This document shows positions 30,917 through 38,017 of a stretch of 44,014 nucleotides of DNA, piece after piece (position 1 is the first letter of the stretch; every line of letters begins with the position of its first letter). This DNA comes from a virus: IMG/VR virus record IMGVR_UViG_3300035698_004334, positions 1 through 44,014 of that record, one strand, 5' to 3'. The notes below the pieces were generated by a model. The model worked only from the letters and a program-made list of their open reading frames with translations. It made no database searches and was not told the origin of the DNA. Made by a program: the position numbers and the translations under genes.

Positions 30917-31108
30917 TTAATTCATAATTGGTATGTCGAGATCATATACTTCAACCCCATCACCGAGGAATTTCTCAAGGCGTTTCATATTTCGATCTCT
31001 AGAGGCTGCGGTATTGTATGCTTTACATTTAGTGTAAAAAACAGACCAATGCTCGCGATCACCGTTACAAGATGAGTCTGCCCAATAAAGCAAATAGGCC
31101 TTCTTCAT
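30917..31108 (-). CDS. Small hypothetical protein
   Basis: A 63-residue protein (MKKAYLLYWADSSCNGDREH) with AAAGAAGATAACT upstream. It lies between tRNA-Lys(CUU) and 30623-30853. No family recognised. Confidence 0.65.
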   Translation of the reverse strand: MKKAYLLYWADSSCNGDREHWSVFYTKCKAYNTAASRDRNMKRLEKFLGDGVEVYDLDIPIMN

Positions 31109-31128
31109 AGTTATCTTCTTTCGTGAAT

Positions 31129-31207
31129 TGGTGAACAGGGAGGGAATTGAACCCTCGTCTCGGCGGTTTAAGAGACCGCTGGTATAGCCACCACTACCGT
31201 CCTGTCC
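31129..31207 (-). tRNA. tRNA-Lys(CUU)
   Basis: Acceptor GGACAGG/CCTGTTC, anticodon arm GCGGT-CTCTTAA-ACCGC, encoded CCA. The paralogue is tRNA-Lys(UUU) at 30234. Confidence 0.9.
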
Positions 31208-31236
31208 ATATAATTAATGTTTGTTAGTCTGTAAAC

Positions 31237-31497
31237 TTACAGTAGCCACTTAATAACATCATGCCAATAAGTGCCTTTAGAGCTAGAATTCATCCATTCT
31301 TCAAACGTTTCTTCATCAATATTAGGAAGAATGTACGTCCGTTTACCTTTGATAGTTTTCATGTAAACTTCTTCATCTTCTGCGTTATAGTCTAGACTCT
31401 TAATCCAAGAACTAATAACAGAAGCTTCTGTTAACATATCAAACATATCACGCGTGGCAATGACAAAATTACTCTTGTCGAATTCATCTAATCTCAT
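31237..31497 (-). CDS. Small protein from a leaderless late promoter
   Basis: An 86-residue protein from the ATG at 31497 (MRLDEFDKSNFVIATRDM). GATAAATA (31503-31510) lies exactly 5 nt upstream, so the mRNA should begin with AUG. No family recognised. Confidence 0.68.
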   Translation of the reverse strand: MRLDEFDKSNFVIATRDMFDMLTEASVISSWIKSLDYNAEDEEVYMKTIKGKRTYILPNIDEETFEEWMNSSSKGTYWHDVIKWLL

Positions 31498-31502
31498 ACA
31501 GC

Positions 31503-31510
31503 TATTTATC
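31503..31510 (-). promoter_or_regulatory. Late promoter predicted to give a leaderless mRNA
   Basis: GATAAATA-GCTGT-ATG. It overlaps the stop codon of the gene upstream. Confidence 0.6.
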
Positions 31511-32030
31511 AACTATAGCTATTTTGATTTGTCCGCAGGTTAACAATGTTCTCAAGCGAATACGTGCGGATCACAACCTGTGTATCCTGCAGCCCACCCT
31601 GTCCAGTAACAGCCGTCTTGCCCGGAAATCCTTCGATCTGGGTCTGTTTGATAGCTTCGCCATCGAGCCGATATGTCGTCTTGCCGGCCTTAACGCTGAT
31701 CACCTCAAGGTACTGTTTGTCGTTGTGTTCAACAAACGGAGTACCTGCAATCCGATTCCCCCAAACGCGCTGGCCGAGGGTAAAGTTATCATCGGGCATG
31801 CCTGCATCCCGCAACCGGCGCTTAACCATGTTTTCGTAAGCGTTCGATTCCTTGTTCGCAAAGCACATAACAACGGCACCTTCTGTATGCTTGGTGACGC
31901 GGCCCTTCATAGGATTCTTCTTGCCTCCGGTCAAAGATACTACAGTCTTTGTATCCATTCCGACAAACGTTCCGCCGACAAGCCCCTTAAACACTTCCTG
32001 TGCAGTTTCATAATTCATCGCTTGTGCCAT
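31509..32030 (-). CDS. Hypothetical protein, G+C-rich
   Basis: A 173-residue protein (MAQAMNYETAQEVFKGLVGG). The beta-rich body (QRVWGNRIAGTPFVEHNDKQ) resembles the C-terminal part of 37374-37754, and both genes are richer in G+C than their neighbours, so they may share an origin. It has an early promoter at 32052-32080. Confidence 0.7.
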   Translation of the reverse strand: MAQAMNYETAQEVFKGLVGGTFVGMDTKTVVSLTGGKKNPMKGRVTKHTEGAVVMCFANKESNAYENMVKRRLRDAGMPDDNFTLGQRVWGNRIAGTPFVEHNDKQYLEVISVKAGKTTYRLDGEAIKQTQIEGFPGKTAVTGQGGLQDTQVVIRTYSLENIVNLRTNQNSYS

Positions 32031-32051
32031 CCTTCTTGCTAATTGAAGTAC

Positions 32052-32080
32052 AGTATACTAACGTTTTTCGGTAACGTCAA
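32052..32080 (-). promoter_or_regulatory. Early promoter
   Basis: TTGACG, 17 nt, TATACT before 31509-32030. Confidence 0.6.
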
Positions 32081-32085
32081 GTGGT

Positions 32086-32445
32086 TTATTTTTCGCGTTC
32101 AAGCTTATCAAGAATCATATCAATCGGCGTCTCAAATCCTGTGACCTCTTTAAGGTCTCGTTCGATGTCTTTGAGAAATTCTCGCATCGCCACACCAGTA
32201 AACGAAGTTAGACCGCCGGAGGCGGTAATACGTGCCTTCATAATTGCATCCAACAAGACTGCAACTTCTGATTCAAGAGCTACGATTCGATTAGCAGCTT
32301 CGTGTTGAATAGGCGGCGCTTCGAATTGTCGAAATCCAAATTCTGGTTTACTATTTTGAACATGAGGACCTATTGCATAACTGCCACGCAGTCGATCGGT
32401 CAATGTAGCTTCTCGTTCGGATTCTTCACTCATGACGTTATCCAT
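32086..32445 (-). CDS. Hypothetical protein
   Basis: Up to 119 residues; the ATG at 32433 (MSEESEREATL) is an alternative start with better spacing from AAGGA. The C-terminal half is helical (LKDIERDLKEVTGF). It begins 12 nt after tRNA-Leu(UAG). Confidence 0.65.
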   Translation of the reverse strand: MDNVMSEESEREATLTDRLRGSYAIGPHVQNSKPEFGFRQFEAPPIQHEAANRIVALESEVAVLLDAIMKARITASGGLTSFTGVAMREFLKDIERDLKEVTGFETPIDMILDKLEREK

Positions 32446-32456
32446 TCCTTAATTGT

Positions 32457-32541
32457 TGGTACGGGCGGAGGGACTCGAACCCCCACACCATAAGATACTA
32501 ACACCTAAAATTAGCGCGTCTACCAATTCCGCCACGCCCGC
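32457..32541 (-). tRNA. tRNA-Leu(UAG)
   Basis: Class II: acceptor GCGGGCG/CGCCCGT, D region GGAATTGGTAGAC, anticodon arm CTAAT-TTTAGGT-GTTAG, long variable arm and encoded CCA. Confidence 0.93.
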
Positions 32542-32548
32542 ACATTAC

Positions 32549-32791
32549 TTAAACACCATTCGAATTGAGCCACTTTCCGTCCTTCGTCAAATACTTCACA
32601 TCACTCTCTGTTTCGCGATAATGAGTTTCTGTCACCAAGGTAAACTTTTTCTCAATATCGTCATCTGTATAGAACTTCTTCCTGGGTCGTATCTTCGTCG
32701 AATGTCGGTAACCGACCACTTGGGTACTATCATATCGCGTTTTTACAAAGTAATAAAGCAACTGATTCTTATTTGATCGATAAATCTTCAT
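32549..32791 (-). CDS. Small basic protein
   Basis: An 80-residue protein (MKIYRSNKNQLLYYFVKTRY), beta-like and basic; AAAGGA lies 9 nt upstream. No family recognised. Confidence 0.66.
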   Translation of the reverse strand: MKIYRSNKNQLLYYFVKTRYDSTQVVGYRHSTKIRPRKKFYTDDDIEKKFTLVTETHYRETESDVKYLTKDGKWLNSNGV

Positions 32792-32874
32792 CGTGATGAT
32801 CCTTTCTTGTTACTCCATTATAGTAACATCTTATAAGAAAATCACAAGCATATAATTTATCTTATTTTAGAATT

Positions 32875-32948
32875 TGGAGTTTAGGGCCAGATTCAAACTG
32901 ACATAAATGGGGTTGCAACCCACCGCGTAATCATTCCGCCACCTAAAC
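32875..32948 (-). tRNA. tRNA-Cys(GCA)
   Basis: Acceptor GTTTAGG/CCTAAAC, anticodon arm GTGGG-TTGCAAC-CCCAT, U73 as expected for Cys, encoded CCA. Confidence 0.9.
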
Positions 32949-32954
32949 AAATAG

Positions 32955-33248
32955 TTATTTGTCCTCGCCAAGGAGTTCTTTTTCTAGAATCTCCGATGCT
33001 GCTCTTACAGATTCTTCTAATTCTTTAACAATCGATTCGTCAATTTCTGCAGAGATACGAGTCTTGTTATGCAATTCTACAACACCGGGTCCTTCGAGTT
33101 CATGCCATGCTCCATGAGCGCGGAAATTCCACTCCCAATCCATTTCTCCTACCAATCGAGGCGCAACACGTTGACCGTGTACTGTCCTGCTAGCAACAAA
33201 TTCAATGTCTTCTGAAATGCTATTTGTGCTGTAATCTATGATCTTCAT
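32955..33248 (-). CDS. Hypothetical protein
   Basis: A 97-residue protein (MKIIDYSTNSISEDIEFVAS), with WEWNFRAHGAWHELEG in the middle and a helical acidic C-terminus. AGGAATCG precedes the ATG. Function unknown. Confidence 0.66.
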   Translation of the reverse strand: MKIIDYSTNSISEDIEFVASRTVHGQRVAPRLVGEMDWEWNFRAHGAWHELEGPGVVELHNKTRISAEIDESIVKELEESVRAASEILEKELLGEDK

Positions 33249-33318
33249 TTTTAACGATTCCTATGGTTCCTGGGGGTATGACATTATTAATGTCAGAGCC
33301 TTCGAGTGATATCTCGAC

Positions 33319-33675
33319 CTAGTCTCCGTGTGCGACTTTCTTTCGTCGTCGCCGATTTCGTGCAATAGCGGCTGATCTAGGGTCTTGTTTGATTTTAGCA
33401 GTCTTTATTAAAGTTGCCTCAAAGACCGAAATCTTCGCATTTCTTTTCGCATTTGTTGACTCGTTAATAGATTTCTTAATCGCTTTGATTTCAAGGTCAA
33501 TTTCGGTACGAGTTTCCTTCGTTTCCTCATGCGTATAATCTTCTGTAGCGCCATCAAAATATGTTACCTTCAATAAAAATATTATCGCCTTTCTTATAAA
33601 AATTGAGGCATTCCACCTCATAGTAGGGTTTGGACCGTTCAAATCTGGCCGGGATTTCCTGTCGCCTCGCGGCAC
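33319..33675 (-). CDS. Small basic protein, start uncertain
   Basis: Up to 118 residues from a GTG at 33675; the ATG at 33621 (MRWNASIF) is an alternative and neither has a good ribosome binding site. The C-terminus is very basic (IARNRRRRKKVAHGD). It ends in TAG. Confidence 0.5.
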   Translation of the reverse strand: MPRGDRKSRPDLNGPNPTMRWNASIFIRKAIIFLLKVTYFDGATEDYTHEETKETRTEIDLEIKAIKKSINESTNAKRNAKISVFEATLIKTAKIKQDPRSAAIARNRRRRKKVAHGD

Positions 33676-33771
33676 AACTATATTTCAATGCTCACAGGTA
33701 TTGCTCTATATAGAAGCTTATTTTTCCACCTAACTATTGGATACGTATCTTGACCTACTTGTTGCTGATGC

Positions 33772-33813
33772 CGCGGTTCAAAGCCGCGGCCCCCAATGCA
33801 GGGGTTGTTGGTT
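33772..33813. other. Two adjacent GC-rich hairpins
   Basis: GCCGCGG-TTCAAA-GCCGCGGC-type stem followed by CCCC-CAATGCA-GGGG. The first loop looks like a T loop, but no matching acceptor, D or anticodon arms are found. The 33.68-33.86 kb gap holds no credible gene; it may contain decayed tRNA sequence (a CCA-like end TTATAACCA lies nearby). Confidence 0.4.
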
Positions 33814-33864
33814 ATAAGCTGGGATTCGGGTACGTTATCCTCAATTCATATTCTATTAAAAATT

Positions 33865-33941
33865 TGGTCCCCCGGGTCGGACTTGAACCGACAACCTATG
33901 ATTTATGAGATCATTGCTCTAACCAATTGAGCTACCGGGGA
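33865..33941 (-). tRNA. tRNA with CAU anticodon (Met or Ile2)
   Basis: Acceptor TCCCCGG/CCGGGGG, D arm GCTC/GAGC, anticodon arm ATGAT-CTCATAA-ATCAT, encoded CCA. One of three CAU tRNAs. Confidence 0.9.
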
Positions 33942-34063
33942 TTATTGTTATTCTGTATCTCTTTAATGCCTTCTTCTTTAACTATAACAAGCTTCAATGA
34001 GAATTGCAACCACTTCTGACGATCTCTTTCCGTTTCATATCCTTTACTTTGACATACAGATCT

Positions 34064-34258
34064 TCATTCAGGGAGGTCGAGTACTATCTTAGCATCATCT
34101 TCTTCTTGAAAAGCCAGGATCTTCTTTCGCATCGCCTGCTCGGCATGATAATCAGCTGCCACCTGCTGGCGCTCTGTTTCGGTGAGTTGGTTATACCGAC
34201 GAGTTTCATTAAACCGATTTTCTGTATAAAACGCTTCGTAATCCTGTTGCTTACTCAT
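34064..34258 (-). CDS. Small helical protein
   Basis: A 64-residue charged protein (MSKQQDYEAFYTENRFNETR). No family recognised. Confidence 0.6.
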   Translation of the reverse strand: MSKQQDYEAFYTENRFNETRRYNQLTETERQQVAADYHAEQAMRKKILAFQEEDDAKIVLDLPE

Positions 34259-34351
34259 ATGTTCGTCCCTCTGTCATGATAGTAAATCTGTTCTTAATGC
34301 CTTGTTCTGCAGCTTCTTCATTGCCCCTGGTTGCCCTAAATTGCTAAGATT

Positions 34352-34380
34352 ATAATAACAAGATTGAGTCTTAGTGTCAA
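34352..34380 (-). promoter_or_regulatory. Early promoter
   Basis: TTGACA, 17 nt, TATTAT, upstream of 34064-34258. Confidence 0.6.
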
Positions 34381-34387
34381 CCAGTTA

Positions 34388-34657
34388 TCAATCCCAATTC
34401 CAAACGTGCCCTAGGTATTTCTTCTCGTAGGACACAAAATCGTAATCTTCTATGTCTGCAAGCTGTTTTAACGCGGCTACACCGTGCTGCTCGTCTTTCC
34501 GACGCGCGCACCGCGTCTCTTCTTTAAGGTTCTTCTTGTACAGCCTCTCGCGAAAGGAATCGCTGTGGTATTCCCAGCCAGGCATTTCTGTTCGCCAACG
34601 GCGATTGAATCCAGACGCCGTCCGGTTAGCGTTTACACGCCTGTAAGTTCTGCTCAT
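34388..34657 (-). CDS. Small basic protein
   Basis: An 89-residue basic, aromatic protein (MSRTYRRVNANRTASGFNRR ... GHVWNWD). TTAGGAGAT lies upstream. It is likely nucleic-acid binding by charge; the family is unknown. Confidence 0.66.
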   Translation of the reverse strand: MSRTYRRVNANRTASGFNRRWRTEMPGWEYHSDSFRERLYKKNLKEETRCARRKDEQHGVAALKQLADIEDYDFVSYEKKYLGHVWNWD

Positions 34658-34732
34658 TTTTATCTCCTAAGGTTAAATTCCCTAAAAGATATCATATTCC
34701 ATGTAATGTCGCATAACTACTCTTTCTTGTTT

Positions 34733-34813
34733 TGGAGCGGGTAGGGAGAGTCGAACTCCGCCCTTTCGGATCAGATTGGAAATCTGGTGCACGCCCCTTA
34801 TGCAACTACCCGC
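34733..34813 (-). tRNA. tRNA-Gly(UCC) with enlarged variable region
   Basis: Acceptor GCGGGTA/TACCCGC, anticodon loop TTTCCAA, U73 as expected for Gly, encoded CCA. Between the anticodon and T stems is ~11 nt (TCCGAAAGGGC) that can form a short stem, and the D arm is TGCA/TGCA, both unlike normal Gly tRNAs. Confidence 0.8.
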
Positions 34814-34838
34814 AATTTGTTATTGTTTCGATGTCTGT

Positions 34839-34866
34839 ATAATAACAGATCTTATAGTTCTGTCAA
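34839..34866 (-). promoter_or_regulatory. Early promoter before tRNA-Gly(UCC)
   Basis: TTGACA, 16 nt, TATTAT. Confidence 0.6.
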
Positions 34867-34889
34867 CTAATTTGTTTATTTAATCGACC

Positions 34890-35204
34890 TTATGATTCAG
34901 GATCTGTATTCATCACATCCTGATCAAGCTTCTGCCAGCTTTCGCCGGTGGCCATCACGCAGGACACTCCGTTCGGCTGGGTGAGGATGATGCTCCAGGT
35001 CCTGCCTTCCTCACTGGTCAGCACTTCAATAAGGGAGCCGTTTACCGCGAGCCCTATTGATGTAGGGGATTCTCCGTATCTAGTGCCTAATTGGGATAGA
35101 AGTTCTGTGCGTTCCTTGCAAAGCCTTTTTGCTGTTGCAGGCGTTGCGGCCGTTAGTGTGAAAATAGTCGTTGCTGCAATCAATCCTGTGAGTCTCTTAA
35201 TCAT
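34890..35204 (-). CDS. Periplasmic protein of bacterial type
   Basis: A 104-residue protein with a clear signal peptide (MIKRLTGLIAATTIFTLTAA, cleavage near ATPATA-K). The mature part (LGTRYGESPTSIGLAVNGSL and WSIILTQPNGVSCVMATGES) resembles short periplasmic proteins I associate with alphaproteobacteria (LxxKYGExxxxxGL ... WTIxxTxPxGxxCxxAxGE). It has a consensus late promoter and AAGGAG. Probably host-derived. Confidence 0.75.
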   Translation of the reverse strand: MIKRLTGLIAATTIFTLTAATPATAKRLCKERTELLSQLGTRYGESPTSIGLAVNGSLIEVLTSEEGRTWSIILTQPNGVSCVMATGESWQKLDQDVMNTDPES

Positions 35205-35239
35205 AACTGTTAACTCCTTAAAAAGTTGTGCGTTTCAAC

Positions 35240-35247
35240 TATTTATA
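35240..35247 (-). promoter_or_regulatory. Late promoter TATAAATA
   Basis: Exact consensus, 35 nt before the ATG at 35204 of the periplasmic protein gene. Confidence 0.7.
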
Positions 35248-35284
35248 CAGTAACAGAATGATAAAGAGAAATCAAGTATATAAT

Positions 35285-35359
35285 TGGTACCCGAGGAGAA
35301 TTTCGCAATCCCAACCCTCTGCGTGTTAAGCAGATGCTCTCCTTTTGAGCTACTCGGGC
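35285..35359 (-). tRNA. tRNA-Val(AAC) with weak T arm
   Basis: Acceptor GCCCGAG/CTCGGGT, D arm GCTC/GAGC, anticodon arm TCTGC-TTAACAC-GCAGA, encoded CCA. The T loop (TGCGAAA) lacks the usual TTCRA and one T-stem pair is broken; A34 is unusual in bacteria outside Arg. Confidence 0.75.
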
Positions 35360-35401
35360 ATATATGGTAAAGATTTAGGTTACTACACCTAAATCTCAAA
35401 T

Positions 35402-35476
35402 TGGTCTCCCGACGGGGATTCGAACCCCGTTCCATAGATTGAAAATCTGCGTGTCCTTCCAGTAGACGACCGGGAG
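35402..35476 (-). tRNA. tRNA-Glu(UUC)
   Basis: Acceptor CTCCCGG/TCGGGAG, anticodon loop TTTTCAA, T arm CGGGG-TTCGAAT-CCCCG, encoded CCA. Confidence 0.92.
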
Positions 35477-35484
35477 TTAATAGT

Positions 35485-35560
35485 TGGTGGAGGCAATCAG
35501 AATCGAACTGATCAGGCTATCTCCGTGCAAGGGAAATCCGGGTACCCAAGCCCTGCCCCC
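35485..35560 (-). tRNA. tRNA-Ala(UGC)
   Basis: Acceptor GGGGGCA/TGCCTCC, anticodon arm TTTCC-CTTGCAC-GGAGA, encoded CCA. The acceptor carries a wobble pair as many Ala tRNAs do, though the usual G3-U70 should be checked. Confidence 0.88.
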
Positions 35561-35570
35561 AATTATTATA

Positions 35571-35717
35571 TTAGGTATCACTTTTTACAAATTTTGCAGA
35601 AACTGTGCCGTCTGCCCAACGCTTTAAGATGACCATGTTGTATTTAAAAACTCCATATTTTCGATGAGTCGAATTTAAATACGACATTGTCCCCGAATGA
35701 ATTTTGCCTTGTTCCAT
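35571..35717 (-). CDS. 48-residue hypothetical protein
   Basis: The ORF starts at 35717 (MEQGKIHSGTMSYLNSTHRK) with AAGGA 9 nt upstream and ends 10 nt before tRNA-Ala. The C-terminus is KRWADGTVSAKFVKSDT. A real gene by its ribosome binding site and composition; function unknown. Confidence 0.6.
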   Translation of the reverse strand: MEQGKIHSGTMSYLNSTHRKYGVFKYNMVILKRWADGTVSAKFVKSDT

Positions 35718-35733
35718 TCTTTCTTTCCTTCTT

Positions 35734-35775
35734 TGGTAGGCCCTGACGGATTCGAACCGATGGCCTCACAGTGTA
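35734..35775 (-). pseudogene. 3' half of a tRNA
   Basis: T arm ATCGG-TTCGAAT-CCGTC, acceptor strand AGGGCCT and CCA, lying immediately downstream of the CCA of tRNA-Val(UAC). D and anticodon arms are missing, and I found no matching 5' half nearby. Confidence 0.65.
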
Positions 35776-35850
35776 TGGTGCAGGATGAGAGATTCGAACT
35801 CCCGACCGTCTCCATGTAAAAGAGTCGCGCTACCACTGCGCCAATCCTGC
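35776..35850 (-). tRNA. tRNA-Val(UAC)
   Basis: Acceptor GCAGGAT/ATCCTGC, D arm GCGC/GCGC, anticodon loop TTTACAT, encoded CCA. Confidence 0.9.
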
Positions 35851-35858
35851 CTTATGTT

Positions 35859-35931
35859 TGGTACCGCAGAGGGGATTTGAGCCCCGTCGGCCAGATTGAG
35901 AATCTAGCGCTCTACATTAAGCTACTGCGAT
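35859..35931 (-). tRNA. tRNA-Glu(CUC)
   Basis: Acceptor ATCGCAG/CTGCGGT, anticodon arm CTAGA-TTCTCAA-TCTGG, encoded CCA. Its first base directly follows the stop codon of 35932-36264. Confidence 0.88.
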
Positions 35932-36264
35932 TTAGAGCGTTACAAGGTCAATTGCTATGAAGACATTACTCAAAGTCTCAACAATTTGAATACCGTTGTT
36001 ATACCCTAACGTATCAATCCCAAAGGTCCTAACACTTGTGATATCTTCTTGTGGAATCACAATACTATCAGTATAACCATTGGAATAAACTAAATAATCA
36101 TTCTTTGGTTTTCGTTTGTTGATCCTACGAAAATGATATGACTGGGTCCCATTGCGTCGGGTTGGACTTCGGTTTGCACCGAACCGCAACGTGATGTCAG
36201 CGTTAAGAGTTGGATAATTATCCAACTCTGCAGTCAGAAAATCTTTTATCTCTGCGGTATTCAT
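35932..36264 (-). CDS. Hypothetical protein
   Basis: A 110-residue beta-rich protein (MNTAEIKDFLTAELDNYPTL) whose start overlaps the TGA of the gene before it. It ends flush with tRNA-Glu(CUC). No family recognised. Confidence 0.68.
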   Translation of the reverse strand: MNTAEIKDFLTAELDNYPTLNADITLRFGANRSPTRRNGTQSYHFRRINKRKPKNDYLVYSNGYTDSIVIPQEDITSVRTFGIDTLGYNNGIQIVETLSNVFIAIDLVTL

Positions 36265-36743
36265 TTCTTTCCAGAACGCCTCTTGATGGTTACTTGTTCT
36301 TTCATGGAAGCGACGTATTCCGCGATCATCTCCATTGTTACCGTTTCATTATGTTTATCGAGCAACCACATCAAACCTTCGGTCCAACCGTTATTGTAAC
36401 CTCTTGCCTCACCGTCATTATAACCTTCTTCGTAGGCATCGTCACTTGACTGTTCTTCTTGTTCCACTGTGTCCTCTTTTTCTGTTTCTTCGGTCCAACT
36501 ATTTACAATCTCTATAGCGGCGTTCTTTGCATCGATAAAGTCGTCAAACCGATCGTCGTAATCAAACACCAAGTCGTGATCACAAGAAAGCATGACCGAC
36601 ATTTTCCATTTTCTGGGTCTGGTAGAGAAGGATAATTGTATAAACTTGGTTGCAGGTGGATTGGCCATCACGTCATATCGATCCAGCCCATTCCTAGCAA
36701 TTACATAACTGTTACCTGATGCAGGAAAAATGTTCTCAGCCAT
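36261..36743 (-). CDS. Hypothetical protein
   Basis: A 160-residue protein: N-terminal beta part (~1-75), acidic linker (EETEKEDTVEQEEQSSDDAY) and a Gly/Asn-rich turn (EGYNDGEARGYNNGW) before a helical basic end. It has an early promoter at 36777-36804. Confidence 0.68.
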   Translation of the reverse strand: MAENIFPASGNSYVIARNGLDRYDVMANPPATKFIQLSFSTRPRKWKMSVMLSCDHDLVFDYDDRFDDFIDAKNAAIEIVNSWTEETEKEDTVEQEEQSSDDAYEEGYNDGEARGYNNGWTEGLMWLLDKHNETVTMEMIAEYVASMKEQVTIKRRSGKK

Positions 36744-36776
36744 AATATGAGCCTTTCTATGCGTTAATGTCCTATT

Positions 36777-36804
36777 ATAATAACACCTTTGCAGAATCAG
36801 TCAA
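36777..36804 (-). promoter_or_regulatory. Early promoter
   Basis: TTGACT, 16 nt, TATTAT before 36261-36743. Confidence 0.6.
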
Positions 36805-36821
36805 TGACAGACTATCATGAA

Positions 36822-36896
36822 TTATACATAATAATCCAGAATATTGCCAGCTACGATAACAACAATTATCATTATCGCGAAATATTTAAGGTTCAT
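36822..36896 (-). CDS. 24-residue membrane peptide
   Basis: ORF MNLKYFAIMIIVVIVAGNIL followed by DYYV. It overlaps the end of 36886-37227 by 11 nt. The hydrophobic core spans a membrane. Small size makes it tentative. Confidence 0.5.
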   Translation of the reverse strand: MNLKYFAIMIIVVIVAGNILDYYV

Positions 36897-37227
36897 GACA
36901 ACTTCTTTCAGTTAAGTGAGATGCTACCCGTTTATAAATTTCATTCCCGGTTAGATACGGATTAAACGTCAACATATTTTCGAATTCTGCTATAATCTTG
37001 ATTGCCCGTGGATCAGTTGATACTGTTAACTGATCGCTCATCGTTTTATAAAATCCAGCTACATCCAATTTTGGAGTTTTAGCTATTATTAGAATCATGT
37101 TCAGTTTTGTAAGTTGTGAAAAGTTAGAAGAACAATTCACTTCCGTTGACAAGATTGCTGTCTCAGTTGTTGGTGTGATAATTGCAGGCTTGATGAGTAT
37201 GATACCTACAACCACAAGTATAATCAC
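36886..37227 (-). CDS. Membrane-anchored small protein, probable non-AUG start
   Basis: 113 residues from a GTG at 37227, which has no ribosome binding site at proper distance. The frame is open upstream to an ATA at 37266, 6 nt after AAAAGGAG, adding (I)ARLLGVLLLLKA and giving a complete N-terminal membrane segment. The outer part is soluble and helical. Confidence 0.6.
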   Translation of the reverse strand: MIILVVVGIILIKPAIITPTTETAILSTEVNCSSNFSQLTKLNMILIIAKTPKLDVAGFYKTMSDQLTVSTDPRAIKIIAEFENMLTFNPYLTGNEIYKRVASHLTERSCHEP

Positions 37228-37285
37228 CGCTTTAAGAAGTAGTAATACTCCTAGTAATCGTGCTATGATTTTCTCCTTTTTAAAA

Positions 37286-37362
37286 TGGTAGTCGCAGTTG
37301 GATTCGAACCAACGACCTCAGAGTTATCAGCTCTGTGCTCTACCGGGCTGAGCTATGCGACC
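37286..37362 (-). tRNA. tRNA-Ile(GAU)
   Basis: Acceptor GGTCGCA/TGCGACT, D arm GCTC/GAGC, anticodon arm CAGAG-CTGATAA-CTCTG, encoded CCA. Confidence 0.93.
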
Positions 37363-37373
37363 CTATTTTCTTG

Positions 37374-37754
37374 TTATGCCTTGCCCAGCTGGCTAGCAAC
37401 GAGGCTCTCCGGAACCTTAAACAGTTTGCCATTGCCCACTTCAACAATAAACGGAAACTTCGGCTTCCGGGAATGGTATTCGACAACTTTTCCCTGTTTG
37501 CCGTTATACAGTGTTACCGTCTTGTCGACAAATGCCGGGTAATACATCATCAAAGCCTGACGGCCCTGGGAAACTGGAACAACCTTGCCCTCAGCGGTAG
37601 TACTCAGCGTCGCAATCTTCAACTGAAAAGAAGCATTAAGAGCGGAAAACTTGCCGCTGCCAGTAACAATGTCGAGATTATGTTTCTCGCCGACTGCCTT
37701 CATCGCAGCATCAATGTCCCTACGAAGTGCCTTCATTGCGTTACGATCGATCAT
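37374..37754 (-). CDS. Hypothetical protein, G+C-rich
   Basis: A 126-residue protein (MIDRNAMKALRRDIDAAMKA) with a C-terminal beta domain (LYNGKQGKVVEYHSRKPKF). It may be related to 31509-32030. Higher G+C than the flanks. Early promoter at 37790-37818. Confidence 0.7.
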   Translation of the reverse strand: MIDRNAMKALRRDIDAAMKAVGEKHNLDIVTGSGKFSALNASFQLKIATLSTTAEGKVVPVSQGRQALMMYYPAFVDKTVTLYNGKQGKVVEYHSRKPKFPFIVEVGNGKLFKVPESLVASQLGKA

Positions 37755-37789
37755 TGTGCAAATCCCTTATTGCTGTTTAACTTGTCTGT

Positions 37790-37818
37790 ATATTACTTGG
37801 ATACCGACCAAGTGTCAA
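37790..37818 (-). promoter_or_regulatory. Early promoter
   Basis: TTGACA, 17 nt, TAATAT before 37374-37754. Confidence 0.6.
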
Positions 37819-37854
37819 CTGAAGATTTGGTAAAAATATTAGCTGGGACAGTAC

Positions 37855-37932
37855 TCATCCAAACGGAGTCGAACCGTTTTCACGCCTTGACGGCGCTATC
37901 TTCCGAGCCCTTTCCGGAAAAGGGTCAGCTAA
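37855..37932 (-). pseudogene. Degenerate tRNA-like sequence
   Basis: A good T arm (AACGG-TTCGACT-CCGTT) follows GC-rich stems (CCCTTTTCC-GGAAAGGG; CGCC-GTCAA-GGCG), but no acceptor stem closes, the anticodon loop lacks U33 and there is no CCA. Probably a decayed class II tRNA. Confidence 0.4.
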
Positions 37933-37940
37933 TTCTAAAT

Positions 37941-38017
37941 TGGTCAGGGAGGCAGGATTTGAACCTGCGATTTCTTCATTCCGAGTGAAGAGGATTACCA
38001 GACTTTCCCACTCCCTG
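37941..38017 (-). tRNA. tRNA-Pro(CGG)
   Basis: Acceptor CAGGGAG/CTCCCTG, anticodon arm CTTCA-CTCGGAA-TGAAG, encoded CCA. Its 5' half overlaps the 3' end of 37976-38209. Confidence 0.9.

Noticed and set aside
31524-32042. Plus-strand 172-codon frame
   Set aside because: It is the complement of the better-supported minus-strand gene 31509-32030, which has a promoter and an overlapping late box downstream.
35734-35775. Functional acceptor/T-arm minihelix
   Set aside because: AGGCC could pair with GGCCT, but this is the usual sequence of a variable loop next to a T arm. A broken tRNA explains it more simply.
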